From: Phenylobacterium zucineum HLK1
Lineage (GTDB): Bacteria; Pseudomonadota; Alphaproteobacteria; Caulobacterales; Caulobacteraceae
Reading direction: 5' to 3'
DNA length: 64,000 nucleotides
NCBI RefSeq assembly: GCF_000017265.1
Contig: NC_011144.1
Location: 1,714,001-1,778,000, forward strand
Shown piece after piece: positions 9,088 through 16,876 of this stretch. The translations under genes and the position numbers were made by a program. Below the pieces are notes generated by a model that did not search any database, was not told the origin of the DNA, and saw only the letters and a program-made list of their open reading frames with translations. Each line of letters starts with the position of its first letter. The stretch's first letter is position 1.

Positions 9088-10067
9088 TGCGAGCCCCGAC
9101 GCTAATCCTGATGTTGGCCGGGACGACCCTCAGCGGCTGCGCGGCGATGCAGGCCGAGCAATCCAAGCCCGCTTCTACGGTCCCCGCCACCGCGCCTGCG
9201 CTCGCGCCAGCGCCCGTCCCACGCGGCCCGATTGTCGTGGCTTCGACGCCGGTTCCGAACCCGCCTGAGCGGGCCGCACGAAAGCCTGCCGCGGGTCCTG
9301 TCCGGCCTGCGCCCGAGACCGGCGATCCCGCGGCACGGGTGGCCAGGGCCAATGCCGCCGCCAGGGTGCAGCCGACCGGATCGGCCTATGCCAACGCCGC
9401 GCAGATCTACCCCTACGCCGAGGGCGCTCTGTTCCAGGTCTACACCGCGCCTGGCCGCATCACTGACATCACCCTGGAAGAGGGAGAGACCCTCTCCGGA
9501 ACCGGTCCGGTGGCTGCAGGCGACACCGCGCGCTGGATCATCGGCGACACGGAGAGCGGCTCGGGCGCAAGCCGGCGGGTGCACATCCTGGTCAAGCCCA
9601 CCCGAGCTGATCTGCAGACCAACCTGGTGATCAACACCAATCGCAGGACCTATCACCTGGAGCTGCGCGCGACTCCCGCGACCTACATGGCGTCGGTCGC
9701 TTGGCGCTATCCCGCCGATGAGGCCTTGGCCGCGGCCGAGAGCGTCGAGCGCTACGCCGCGCCCACGGTCGCGATCGAGCAGCTCAACTTCAACTACAGG
9801 ATTTCGGGCGACCGCCCGTCCTGGCGTCCGGTGCGCGTGTTCGATGATGGCCGGCAGACCTTCATCGAGTTCGCCCCTTCGGTGACGCAAGGCGAGCTGC
9901 CGCCGCTGTTCGTCGGTGGCGCCGACGGAAAGGCGGCCGACCTCGTGAACTACCGTGTGAGCGGCCAGCGGATGGTGGTGGATCGCCTATTCACTCGGGC
10001 CGAGCTGCGGCTCGGCGATCGTCGCGGCCAGAAGCGGGTGCGCATCGAACGCGGTGCGGGAGGATGA
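9087..10067 (+). CDS. trbG: conjugal transfer lipoprotein TrbG (VirB9 family)
   Basis: This 326-residue protein is the VirB9/TrbG component of the outer-membrane core complex. ATG at 9087, sharing one base with the trbF stop, yields a lipoprotein signal with lipobox LSGC (Cys18). A Pro/Ala-rich linker follows, then the conserved YPYAEGALFQVYTAPGRITD and ATYMASVAWRYP segments of TrbG, and a C-terminal beta-rich CagX-like domain ending in DRRGQKRVRIERG. The element thus has both the core-complex partner TrbI and the lipoprotein anchor. Confidence 0.94.
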   Translation: MRAPTLILMLAGTTLSGCAAMQAEQSKPASTVPATAPALAPAPVPRGPIVVASTPVPNPPERAARKPAAGPVRPAPETGDPAARVARANAAARVQPTGSAYANAAQIYPYAEGALFQVYTAPGRITDITLEEGETLSGTGPVAAGDTARWIIGDTESGSGASRRVHILVKPTRADLQTNLVINTNRRTYHLELRATPATYMASVAWRYPADEALAAAESVERYAAPTVAIEQLNFNYRISGDRPSWRPVRVFDDGRQTFIEFAPSVTQGELPPLFVGGADGKAADLVNYRVSGQRMVVDRLFTRAELRLGDRRGQKRVRIERGAGG

Positions 10068-11215
10068 CCATGTCCACAACCTCTCAACTTCCAGGCCACG
10101 AGGGCGCCGAAGCGCTTCGGTTGCGCTCCGCCCGGCCTCGCGTGGCCCGCCTGTCGCGCAAGGTTCTGATCGCCTTGACGGCGACGTCGTCGGTCGCTGT
10201 CGTGGGCGCTGTCGCCTACGCCATGACGACCCGCGCTGGCGGCTCCGCGCCCGCCGAGGTCTACAACGTCGGAGGTCAGCCCCCCGAGCGACTCAATGCG
10301 CTGCCGCGCGATTACGGCGCCGCCCCGAGGCTCGGACCGCCACTGCCCGGAGATCTCGGACGCCCGATCCTGGAGGCCGACGTCGCGCCGCCGCCGATGG
10401 CGCCGGTCGGGCAAGCCGATGCGGCCCAGCAGGAGGTGCAAGCGCAGCGGCAGCGGCTGCTGCAAGAGCGCGATGCGGCGCGGACCAGCCGCCTCTTCTC
10501 CACCGAGGCGCAAGGCCATGCTGGCTCGCTGGCCGAAGGCGCCACGACGCTTATCGAAGCCGCCGCGTCTGCTCCGGCGGGACGGCGCACGATCCTCGAT
10601 GGGCCGGTTGATCGACGGACGACGAGCCCAGACCGGCTCAGGTCGCCCCCGTCGCCCTTCGTGCTGCAGGCCGGCGCGACCATCCCGGCCGCGCTTCTCA
10701 CCGGAGTGCGGTCGGACCTGCCAGGACAGATCGTCGGCCAGGTGACGGAGAACGTCTACGACAGCGTGAGCGGCCGCTTCCTGTTGATCCCGCAGGGGTC
10801 GAAGCTCATCGGCGCCTATGACACTCAGGTCGCCTTCGGGCAGAGCCGCGTCCTGCTGGCGTGGACTCGGCTGATCCTCCCGAACGGCCGCTCGCTCGTC
10901 TTGGAGAAGCTGCCGGCGGGTGACGCCCAAGGCTACGCGGGCCTGCAGGATCGCGTTGACCGCCATTGGGGCGCGCTGTTCGGCGCCGCCGCGCTTTCGA
11001 CGATCCTCGGCATAGGCGCGGAGCTCGGGGAAGGTGACGACGAGAACGACATCCTTCGCGCGCTCCGCCATGGGGCGGCCGGCTCCTTCAACCAAGTTGG
11101 ACAGCAGGCGGTCGGGCGCAGCCTGAACATTCCGCCGACGCTGACGATCCGACCGGGCGCCCCGGTGCGGGTGATGGTCACCCGCGATCTCATTCTTGAA
11201 CCCTACAGAGGCTGA
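10064..11215 (+). CDS. trbI: conjugal transfer protein TrbI (VirB10 family)
   Basis: This 383-residue protein is the VirB10/TrbI component that spans the envelope and forms the outer-membrane pore of the type IV channel. A cytoplasmic N-terminus rich in Arg is followed by a single transmembrane helix at about residues 33-53, a Pro/Gln/Ala-rich periplasmic linker, and the C-terminal TrbI-like domain, beginning near FVLQAGATIPAALLTGVRSD and ending in VMVTRDLILEPY. ATG at 10064 overlaps trbG; a second ATG at 10070 is possible. Only about ten bases separate it from the next small gene. Confidence 0.94.
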   Translation: MTMSTTSQLPGHEGAEALRLRSARPRVARLSRKVLIALTATSSVAVVGAVAYAMTTRAGGSAPAEVYNVGGQPPERLNALPRDYGAAPRLGPPLPGDLGRPILEADVAPPPMAPVGQADAAQQEVQAQRQRLLQERDAARTSRLFSTEAQGHAGSLAEGATTLIEAAASAPAGRRTILDGPVDRRTTSPDRLRSPPSPFVLQAGATIPAALLTGVRSDLPGQIVGQVTENVYDSVSGRFLLIPQGSKLIGAYDTQVAFGQSRVLLAWTRLILPNGRSLVLEKLPAGDAQGYAGLQDRVDRHWGALFGAAALSTILGIGAELGEGDDENDILRALRHGAAGSFNQVGQQAVGRSLNIPPTLTIRPGAPVRVMVTRDLILEPYRG

Positions 11216-11226
11216 GAGGTGTGCAA

Positions 11227-11457
11227 ATGGCCAAGCTGAAACTCGCCGAGCTGCAGGACGACACGCCTGTGAAGCTCACGGTCGAACTGCCTGGAGCCGT
11301 GCACCGCGACCTCGTCGCCTACGGCGAAGCGCTGGCAGCTCAAGGCGGTCGAGCGCTCGAACCCGCCAAGCTGATCGTGCCGATGCTCTCCAGGTTCATG
11401 AACACCGATCGCGCCTTCACGCGCTCGAAGCGCTCGGGCGACAGCACGAGCCGCTGA
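11227..11457 (+). CDS. DUF2274 protein at the end of the trb operon
   Basis: This 76-residue protein resembles the DUF2274 family, short proteins regularly found as the last gene of P-type trb operons in alphaproteobacteria. The visible features are a basic N-terminal strand (AKLKLAELQDDTPVKLTVEL) followed by LHRDL-like helices and ALEPAKLIVPMLSRFMNTDRAF, which is compatible with a ribbon-helix-helix fold. ATG at 11227 follows a GAGAGGTG ribosome-binding site; GTG at 11221 is an alternative. A regulatory role is a guess based on the fold; none is established here. Confidence 0.8.
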   Translation: MAKLKLAELQDDTPVKLTVELPGAVHRDLVAYGEALAAQGGRALEPAKLIVPMLSRFMNTDRAFTRSKRSGDSTSR

Positions 11458-11560
11458 GAGGACCGACGAGAGCGGAGGTGACGGCGAGGCAGTCACTGAA
11501 CCTCAGCGCAATCGGAAAAGCACGTTCAGTTTCTGGCCTCTAGCAAGACATTCTCACAAA

Positions 11561-12169
11561 TCAGACCAGCGCCACTTCAAGGTCGTTGAGAACCCGAGCC
11601 AGCCCTGGCGCCATGCGAAGAGATCCGGATGTGGCGACCGTGAGCTTGGGCACGGCTCGGCCATAGATTGCGAGGTTCACTTCGCCGTTGAGGCGGGACG
11701 GATAGTAGATCCCGTCAACCCGCGCCGGGTGGTCATGGAAGGCGACGGACCAGCGGCGCGCGAGCGCTTGGCGCGAGGATCGCAGGACGTCGCTGGGCAC
11801 GCCCATTCGGATAGGTCCGTCGCCGGTCAGGTCAAGCAGGGCGAGTTCGGCGTTGGTGACCACCTGTGCGTACCGCCGCGAGTCGAGCTCGGCCTCATCC
11901 ATGGGGAAGTCGCCCACGAGGCCGTCCCGGTCGTCGCGAAGGACCGCCTCGAGGAAGCAGACCTTCAGTGACGAGCCCAGGTAGAGCACTCCGAAGCGGT
12001 TCGCCTCGATCCGGCGTCGTGGGTCGCTAAACCGGCTGCGGCTCTTCCCGAAGCCGAGGGGGTCCGGGAAGCGCTGGTGGTAGATGCGGCCAAAGGTGCG
12101 GCCAGCTGGGATGCGGACCAGGTCGAGCCCAGCCGTCGCGAATGCGGCAGTCGGCTCGCGGGACGGCAC
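11561..12169 (-). CDS. RES-domain toxin of a RES/Xre toxin-antitoxin pair
   Basis: This 202-residue protein fits the RES family: an N-terminal Arg-rich LVRIPAGRTFGRIYH region, FGVLYLGSSLKVCFLEAV with the conserved Glu74, and DGIYYPSRLNGEVNLAIY near the C-terminus. Known RES toxins degrade or ADP-ribosylate cofactors or metabolic enzymes using NAD, so an NAD-consuming toxin is the likely role. It begins with GTG immediately after the TAG stop of the putative antitoxin gene, indicating translational coupling on the minus strand. Here it lies at the end of the conjugative element, where such pairs commonly stabilise the element. Confidence 0.82.
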   Translation of the reverse strand: MPSREPTAAFATAGLDLVRIPAGRTFGRIYHQRFPDPLGFGKSRSRFSDPRRRIEANRFGVLYLGSSLKVCFLEAVLRDDRDGLVGDFPMDEAELDSRRYAQVVTNAELALLDLTGDGPIRMGVPSDVLRSSRQALARRWSVAFHDHPARVDGIYYPSRLNGEVNLAIYGRAVPKLTVATSGSLRMAPGLARVLNDLEVALV

Positions 12170-12910
12170 CTAGCCAAGCGCTCCGGCGGCAAGGCTCTCA
12201 GCAGCTTCGAGCACCTCGCCTGTCCGGCCCTGGCGCAACGCATCCACGCCAGTCGCACCTTCCAACTCCGGATGGCGCTGAATGAGGAAGCGGTACACAG
12301 TCCAGGGGCTGTCGCCGAGCTTTTCGAAAAGCTGCGGGATAGCGGCGAAGGGCTTGCCGTTCTCGTCAACCTGCCAGGCAGGGAAGCGGAATCCCCGGCG
12401 GGCGCCGTCCACCGCCAGCACCTCATGCCTCTGCCGCTTCGCGTTCACGGTCACGCGGCTGACGCCGAGCAACTCCGCGAAAGCATCCGCGCTGAGCATC
12501 TCGTCGCCGGCCAGGATCTCCGCCACCCGAAGCTGGCCGCGCTCGCGGGCCGCAGCCAGGGCTACATCCAGATCATCTGGATCTTCGGCGCGGTCGCTTC
12601 CCGCTGGCCTGGCATCGTCTGCGATGGTGGCCTTGGCGTGGACGCGCGGCTGGCCTTTGGGATCGACTTCGACCCAGAAGCCGGTGCGCCGACCGCTCTC
12701 GCGGCTCTCCGTTATGCGCTCACTCAGCACTTCCATCACGGCGCGGACGCCCGACTTGCGAGGATTGAGGGCCTGGACGGATTTGGACGGCAGGGCGACC
12801 GTGAATTCGCCCTTGCTGTCGCGCACCGTAGTGCGCGGTTGGCGGGCCGCGTCGGCTTTGGTCACATAGCGGCCGGTGCTGCGGCCGGCTGACGATGCCT
12901 TCTCTGCCAT
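12170..12910 (-). CDS. Xre/MbcA/ParS-type antitoxin partner of the RES toxin
   Basis: This 246-residue protein lies directly upstream of the RES toxin in the same operon. The middle has a helix-turn-helix pattern (LSADAFAELLGVSRVTVNAKRQ), and the C-terminus (HPELEGATGVDALRQGRTGEVLEAAESLA) resembles the toxin-binding DUF2384 domain of Xre/ParS antitoxins. The N-terminal 100 residues, starting near TGRYVTKADAARQP, are an extra part that makes it longer than usual antitoxins. ATG at 12910, with AAGGA upstream, was chosen over the far start at 12997. Such antitoxins neutralise the toxin and repress the shared promoter. Confidence 0.72.
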   Translation of the reverse strand: MAEKASSAGRSTGRYVTKADAARQPRTTVRDSKGEFTVALPSKSVQALNPRKSGVRAVMEVLSERITESRESGRRTGFWVEVDPKGQPRVHAKATIADDARPAGSDRAEDPDDLDVALAAARERGQLRVAEILAGDEMLSADAFAELLGVSRVTVNAKRQRHEVLAVDGARRGFRFPAWQVDENGKPFAAIPQLFEKLGDSPWTVYRFLIQRHPELEGATGVDALRQGRTGEVLEAAESLAAGALG

Positions 12911-13038
12911 GGGGTTGGTCCTTTCCCCGACAATCTGGGCTTCCGCGTTAGCTTCGTCAATTCCGTTAAGTTCGTAAAGTTCCGGTGAGCAGATCACGGG
13001 CGCCGGCCACCTGGCCTGCGCAGCGCGAATTGGCCGCG

Positions 13039-13308
13039 TCAGTGCAAAACGGAGTTGGGCGGCGGGCCAAGCCGTTCATGCAGCTCAGTGCGCAGGGCAT
13101 CAATGTCCGCCTCCAGCTGCTGCAACTCCCGTTGGTCTGCGGTCTGCGCCCGGGCCAAAAGCGCGAGGCAGCGGTCCACCAACGCGATGGCTTCGGGGTT
13201 GCCGCGACAGCGCAGCCGGAGTTCGAGGAGATAGGCGAGGGCTTCCTCCAAGGCGCGCTCCGTGGCGGCGGCCGATCTGGCCATTCGCGCATCAATGGTG
13301 AGGTTCAA
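13039..13308 (-). CDS. small helical protein of unknown function
   Basis: This 89-residue protein is not recognised. It is rich in Ala, Leu, Arg and Glu and is predicted by eye to be almost wholly helical, with a heptad-like section (LQQLEADIDALRTELHERLG) suggesting a short coiled coil. It overlaps the end of the upstream gene by 17 bases on the same strand, so the two are probably cotranscribed. It may belong to the accessory cargo of the conjugative element. No function is proposed. Confidence 0.5.
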   Translation of the reverse strand: MNLTIDARMARSAAATERALEEALAYLLELRLRCRGNPEAIALVDRCLALLARAQTADQRELQQLEADIDALRTELHERLGPPPNSVLH

Positions 13309-13822
13309 CCGCCTCGATCAGCGTGAGAATGTCCTGTCGAGATCCGCTGATCAGGGCGTGAGCTTCAGGATGGTCGGCAGCCCAGACTAGGCGCTCCGCT
13401 ACCTCCAGCTTGGCTGCGATCACTTCCAGAGCGGCGGAGCCTTGAGTCGGCAGCGCCTCCAGCAACTCGTCCCGCTTTTCCAACAGGAGGTCCAGGCAGC
13501 CATCAATGTCGCGCAGTTCCTGGGCCCATGGCAGGGCCTGCTGTTCTGCCGGGCTCAGCTGGAACCAGGAATGCTCCCGAGCCAGCCAACTTTCCAGCCG
13601 GGCCCATCGCGTCTGTAGCCGTTCGATCTTGGCGTTGAGGTAGAGCCAGCGCTTGAAGGGCGCGGCGGCGTTGCTCTGCGTGGAGGCGACCGGAATTGGT
13701 GTGGACTGGGCGAACGCAGCCGGCGCAGCCAAGAGCGAGGCGGGGGATCCCACAACGACCGCTCGTCGGGAGAGTTCAGGCAGACGCACGCCCTCACTCT
13801 CCGTCTTTCGACGTGAGCCCAT
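13292..13822 (-). CDS. unknown protein with a possible signal sequence
   Basis: This 176-residue protein is not assigned to a family. Residues 18-40 contain paired Arg followed by a moderately hydrophobic Ala-rich stretch ending in AAFAQS, which resembles a Tat-type signal; the remainder is helical, with many Trp, Leu and Arg residues (RWLYLNAKIERLQTRWARLE). It is divergent from the Xre gene at 13925, with three dyads in between, so both could be controlled by that regulator. It may be exported, but the match to a Tat motif is imperfect. Confidence 0.5.
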   Translation of the reverse strand: MGSRRKTESEGVRLPELSRRAVVVGSPASLLAAPAAFAQSTPIPVASTQSNAAAPFKRWLYLNAKIERLQTRWARLESWLAREHSWFQLSPAEQQALPWAQELRDIDGCLDLLLEKRDELLEALPTQGSAALEVIAAKLEVAERLVWAADHPEAHALISGSRQDILTLIEAVEPHH

Positions 13823-13845
13823 GACCGATGCCTACTAATCACCTA

Positions 13846-13910
13846 TGATCAGATTATAATCACGCAGTGGGCGCTGGGGTGTCAAACAGAAAATGATCGT
13901 ACTCGATCAT
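13846..13910. promoter_or_regulatory. dyad-rich divergent promoter/operator region
   Basis: The AT-rich gap between the divergent genes holds a perfect 10-bp palindrome GATTATAATC (13852-13861) and a perfect interrupted palindrome, ATGATCG-TACT-CGATCAT (13893-13910). TGATCA lies at 13846-13851, and a TTATxxTCACGC-like element recurs after both dyads. Such a layout is typical of Xre repressor operators. The neighbouring Xre gene at 13925 is the obvious candidate binder. This is inferred from sequence symmetry only. Confidence 0.6.
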
Positions 13911-13924
13911 AAAATTATCACGCG

Positions 13925-14170
13925 ATGCTGACCGCAGCCCAGATCCGTGCGGCCCGCGCACTACTTGGCTGGAGCCAGCCAGCCTTGGCCGCTGCGGCAA
14001 AGCTATCGTTGCCGACCATCGTAAGGATGGAAAGCCAACAGGGGCCCGGCCGCAGCGCAGCCGCCAACGTCGAGGCGGTCCAGCGCGCCCTGGAAGACGC
14101 CGGCGTCTGCTTCATCGCTCCTGAAGGTTCCGGCGGTGGCGGCCCCGGCGTACGCCTAAAACATGGCTGA
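13925..14170 (+). CDS. Xre-family helix-turn-helix regulator
   Basis: This 81-residue protein is a single helix-turn-helix domain of the Xre/Cro type. It starts with LTAAQIRAARALLGWSQPAL, then LAAAAKLSLPTIVRME as the recognition region, and ends with NVEAVQRALEDAGVCFIAPE, a C-terminal segment seen in many small alphaproteobacterial Xre proteins. It would bind DNA as a dimer; the perfect dyads just upstream suggest autoregulation and control of the divergent genes. It is the last gene of the accessory region before core genes resume. Confidence 0.88.
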   Translation: MLTAAQIRAARALLGWSQPALAAAAKLSLPTIVRMESQQGPGRSAAANVEAVQRALEDAGVCFIAPEGSGGGGPGVRLKHG

Positions 14171-14399
14171 CCACTCACGTTCTGACCACGGCGTGCTCCG
14201 GGGAGGGGACTCTGCTATCCTGGCGCTACTGGAGCATTTCCTGCCGTCGCCGGTTGGTGATGTGACTTCGCATCATCAATCCGCTAGCCAAAGATTCTGA
14301 CGGTATCTCAGACGGTATTCAAATCCGCGTGAGCTAAAATGCTTCGGGAATTCCGCCGCTTAGGGCGTCCAGAAATAATCGAGTGGGAATGATCGCGAC
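14171..14399. other. probable right edge of the conjugative element (no gene)
   Basis: This 229-bp gap separates accessory genes from core chromosome. It contains a close direct repeat of GACGGTAT at 14299-14306 and 14311-14318, which could be a recombinase arm or junction site, and AT-richer sequence than its surroundings. No tRNA gene or integrase is present, and no ORF in it is convincing. Calling it the element boundary is inference from the gene content on both sides. Confidence 0.35.
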
Positions 14400-15671
14400 C
14401 TAGGACGGCCGGCGCGCGCGGCGACGCCGCGCGAGGGCCGCGGCCGCGACCGAGCCCACGATGACGACGGAGCCGGCTCCGAAGACTGCCAGGATGCAGG
14501 GCGCGTCGGAGAGCACGAGAGTGTCCAGGCCGACCTTGCCGGTCTGCCAGAACGTCCATTCGCCGCCGATCTCGCGCGCCAGGGTGCTGCTGCCGGTCGC
14601 GAGCACGACGATCCCGTCGCCTGTGGCCGGATCGATCCGGGCCGTCGTATTGATCGCGGGGTGGTTCTGGCCGTCGTGGCCGACCACGAAGCCGCCGCTC
14701 GCGGTCGGCGCGTAGAGACTCTCGCCGAGACCCCAGACAGGCAGGCCGAAGAGTTTCGCCTGGGGCGTCGCCATCTCCCGCAACGTTTCCGGCGCGAGGA
14801 CGCCGCGACCAGCGGGCGCGCCGCCCGGCCCCGGGGACTGCGCCTGCAGGAAGGCGGTGAGGTCCGCCGCCGAGGTGTAGAGCGAGGCGGCCCCCGTCGC
14901 GGCGAACCGGTAGTGCGTGGCGGGGGAGCCGTCGGCGGCGAAGACGTCGGCGAACCTCGCCGGGTCGGGGTTCTCGAAGGTGCTCTCGTCCATGCCGAGG
15001 GGTTCGAACACCGTGCGCCGCATGTAGGCGTCGAAGGCCTCGCCCGTCACGTCCTCGATCATCAGCTGCAGGATGAGGTAGCCGCCGCCCGAGTAGCGCC
15101 ATCCGGATCCCGGCTTCGCGCCTACCCGCACGACGCCGTCGGCGGACGGCATGGCGTCGGTGACATGCGTCAGTTCCTGTTCGAGCGAGGGAACGGCCTC
15201 TCCCGGCGCGAAGCCCTGGAAGCCCAGCCCGTCGGTCAGGCCTGACGTGTGTGCCAGCAGCCGGCGGACCGTCACGCCGCTGTTGTCGTAGCGGCCGGGC
15301 GGCAGGCTCCAGCGGGTGAGATAGCGCGACACGGGCGCGTCCAGCTCGATCCGCCCGTCTTCCACGAGGGCCATGACGCCCCAGGCCGTGAGCCAGTTGC
15401 TCAGCGAGGCGACCTGGAACTGCGTACGCTCGTCCACCGGCCGGCCGTTGGAGGCGAAGAAGCTCTGCGCGGGCCGACCGTCCTCGAGCAGTACGATGGC
15501 GATATTGCCTTTGGAGTCCCGCGCGTACTGCGACGACGCCCAGCGCAGGAAGGCCGCGGCGTCGCCCGCGGGGGCGGGCTCCGGGCGCAGCCACCCGTTG
15601 CGGGCCCCCAGCCCCACCAGGGCCGTCCACAGGGCGAGCAGGACCACACCGGTCAGAATTGGGCGTCGCAC
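14400..15671 (-). CDS. beta-lactamase-fold serine hydrolase lacking the usual lysine
   Basis: This 423-residue protein belongs to the class C beta-lactamase/penicillin-binding-like family: N-terminal membrane anchor (residues 6-22), ARLLAHTSGLTDG-type segment, WRYSGGGY (equivalent of the YxN motif) and VGHDGQN (equivalent of KTG/HxG), then a C-terminal hydrophobic helix followed by Arg residues. The active-site motif reads S89-L-S-N92, so the normal S-x-x-K lysine is replaced by Asn. This would remove the general base of these enzymes. The enzyme could be inactive or use another residue. The start is GTG with GGGAG upstream. Natural substrate is unknown. Confidence 0.8.
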   Translation of the reverse strand: MRRPILTGVVLLALWTALVGLGARNGWLRPEPAPAGDAAAFLRWASSQYARDSKGNIAIVLLEDGRPAQSFFASNGRPVDERTQFQVASLSNWLTAWGVMALVEDGRIELDAPVSRYLTRWSLPPGRYDNSGVTVRRLLAHTSGLTDGLGFQGFAPGEAVPSLEQELTHVTDAMPSADGVVRVGAKPGSGWRYSGGGYLILQLMIEDVTGEAFDAYMRRTVFEPLGMDESTFENPDPARFADVFAADGSPATHYRFAATGAASLYTSAADLTAFLQAQSPGPGGAPAGRGVLAPETLREMATPQAKLFGLPVWGLGESLYAPTASGGFVVGHDGQNHPAINTTARIDPATGDGIVVLATGSSTLAREIGGEWTFWQTGKVGLDTLVLSDAPCILAVFGAGSVVIVGSVAAAALARRRRARRPS

Positions 15672-15720
15672 GTGTCGCTCCCGCAGTTGGCGGCGACAGG
15701 ATGCTCCGAGTCAGCCTCTG

Positions 15721-15969
15721 TCAGAAGCGCACCGGCTTTTCGAGCTGGGCGATGGCCTCGACGAAGTCGTCCGCCTTCTTCCGCACCAGCGCCTGGGCGT
15801 CGGTCAGCCCCTGGTTGTAGAGGTGGGGGCCCATGGTCTCGATGATCCAGTCCAGTAGGAAGACCGCGTCGAATCCCTTCACTTCCAGCTCCAGCTCGTC
15901 CTTCAGGTAGCCGGAAAGCGCATCGGCCAACGTATCGCGGACGGGCTTGGGCAGTTCGATCTTGGCCAT
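15721..15969 (-). CDS. DUF2164 family protein
   Basis: This 82-residue protein matches the DUF2164 pattern: a start MAKIELPKPVRDTLADALSGYLKDELELE, then a conserved GFDAVFLLDWIIETMGPHLYNQGL core and a C-terminal helix. ATG at 15969 was chosen because this is the normal N-terminus, although the frame is open further upstream. These small cytoplasmic proteins have no established function. It is divergent from the ArsC-like gene with about 20 bases in between. Confidence 0.85.
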   Translation of the reverse strand: MAKIELPKPVRDTLADALSGYLKDELELEVKGFDAVFLLDWIIETMGPHLYNQGLTDAQALVRKKADDFVEAIAQLEKPVRF

Positions 15970-15990
15970 TCGACAACCTGGGAGCCGCAC

Positions 15991-16338
15991 TTGACCGCCA
16001 ACCTCTACGGCATCCGCAACTGCGATACGATGAAGAAGGCCTGGACCTGGCTGGATCAGCACGGTGTTCCTTACACGTTCCACGACTACAAGAAGGAGGG
16101 CGTCGACCGCGCCGCGCTGGAGGGCTGGGTGCGGCAGGTCGGGTGGGAGACGCTGCTCAACCGGGCCGGCACGACGTTCAGGAAGCTGCCCGAGGCCGAC
16201 CGGCAGGGGATCGACGAGGCCAAGGCGATCTCACTGATGCTGGCCCAACCCTCGATGATCAAGCGGCCGGTGCTGGCGGCGAAGGGCCGCCTGCTCGTGG
16301 GCTTCAAGCCGGCGGAGTACGAGGCGCTGTTCGGCTGA
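15991..16338 (+). CDS. ArsC/Spx-family thioredoxin-fold protein (YffB-like)
   Basis: This 115-residue protein is a member of the ArsC/Spx family. It begins with TANLYGIRNCDTMKKAWTWL, where C12 corresponds to the single active cysteine, and carries the conserved RPVLAAKGRLLVGFKPAEYEALF ending. The single cysteine and the RNCDTMKKA pattern place it closer to YffB-like proteins than to real arsenate reductases. It may use glutathione, but its substrate is unknown. It starts with TTG at 15991, preceded by GGAG at eight bases. Confidence 0.85.
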   Translation: MTANLYGIRNCDTMKKAWTWLDQHGVPYTFHDYKKEGVDRAALEGWVRQVGWETLLNRAGTTFRKLPEADRQGIDEAKAISLMLAQPSMIKRPVLAAKGRLLVGFKPAEYEALFG

Positions 16339-16441
16339 CGTCTGTCTGAGAAGCTCTGCATCCGAACGCCGCGCCGGCGGCGACTAGGGGACAGGGCAGG
16401 CCACGGAGACGGCTTCGGGGCCTGCGGCTGGAGCTTCGACG

Positions 16442-16876
16442 ATGGAAGACCTGTTCCGCAGCTACTGGTGGCTGCTGTTCCCGATCGCGTTCTTCGTGTT
16501 CGGAGCCTGGGACCGATGGCTCGCCTACAAGCGCGCCCAGGCGCACCTGGATCTGCTGCGCACCTACGCCACACAGGGGAAGGAGCCGCCCGTCGAGCTT
16601 CTGAAGGTCGTCCGGGCCGACGCCCTCGACGACGCCGAGGAGGATTTCGGGTTCGACGACGGACGACGCGGCCGCCGCCGGCGGCGGGGGGCCTACTGGG
16701 CCCTGCGGACCGCCTTGATCACCGGCGCGGTGGCCGCGGGCTTCTGGCTGGCCTCGGAGTTCGCCGCGCCGGTCACCGACTACTGGCCCTTCCGGCTGGT
16801 CGCGATCATCCTGACCTGCGTGGCTGCGGGCTATGCGGTCGTGGGGCTGATCTTCATGACGAAGCACCGTCGATGA
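16442..16876 (+). CDS. small membrane protein of the first sigma module
   Basis: This 144-residue protein is not recognised by family. It has one N-terminal transmembrane helix (YWWLLFPIAFFVFGAWD), a cytoplasmic-looking central region with a run of Arg residues (RRGRRRRRG), and two C-terminal hydrophobic helices. It overlaps the ECF sigma gene by four bases, so the two are coupled. The same order, membrane protein then ECF sigma factor then small membrane protein, is repeated directly downstream. It may sense envelope state or tether the anti-sigma partner; that is inference from context. Confidence 0.65.
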   Translation: MEDLFRSYWWLLFPIAFFVFGAWDRWLAYKRAQAHLDLLRTYATQGKEPPVELLKVVRADALDDAEEDFGFDDGRRGRRRRRGAYWALRTALITGAVAAGFWLASEFAAPVTDYWPFRLVAIILTCVAAGYAVVGLIFMTKHRR

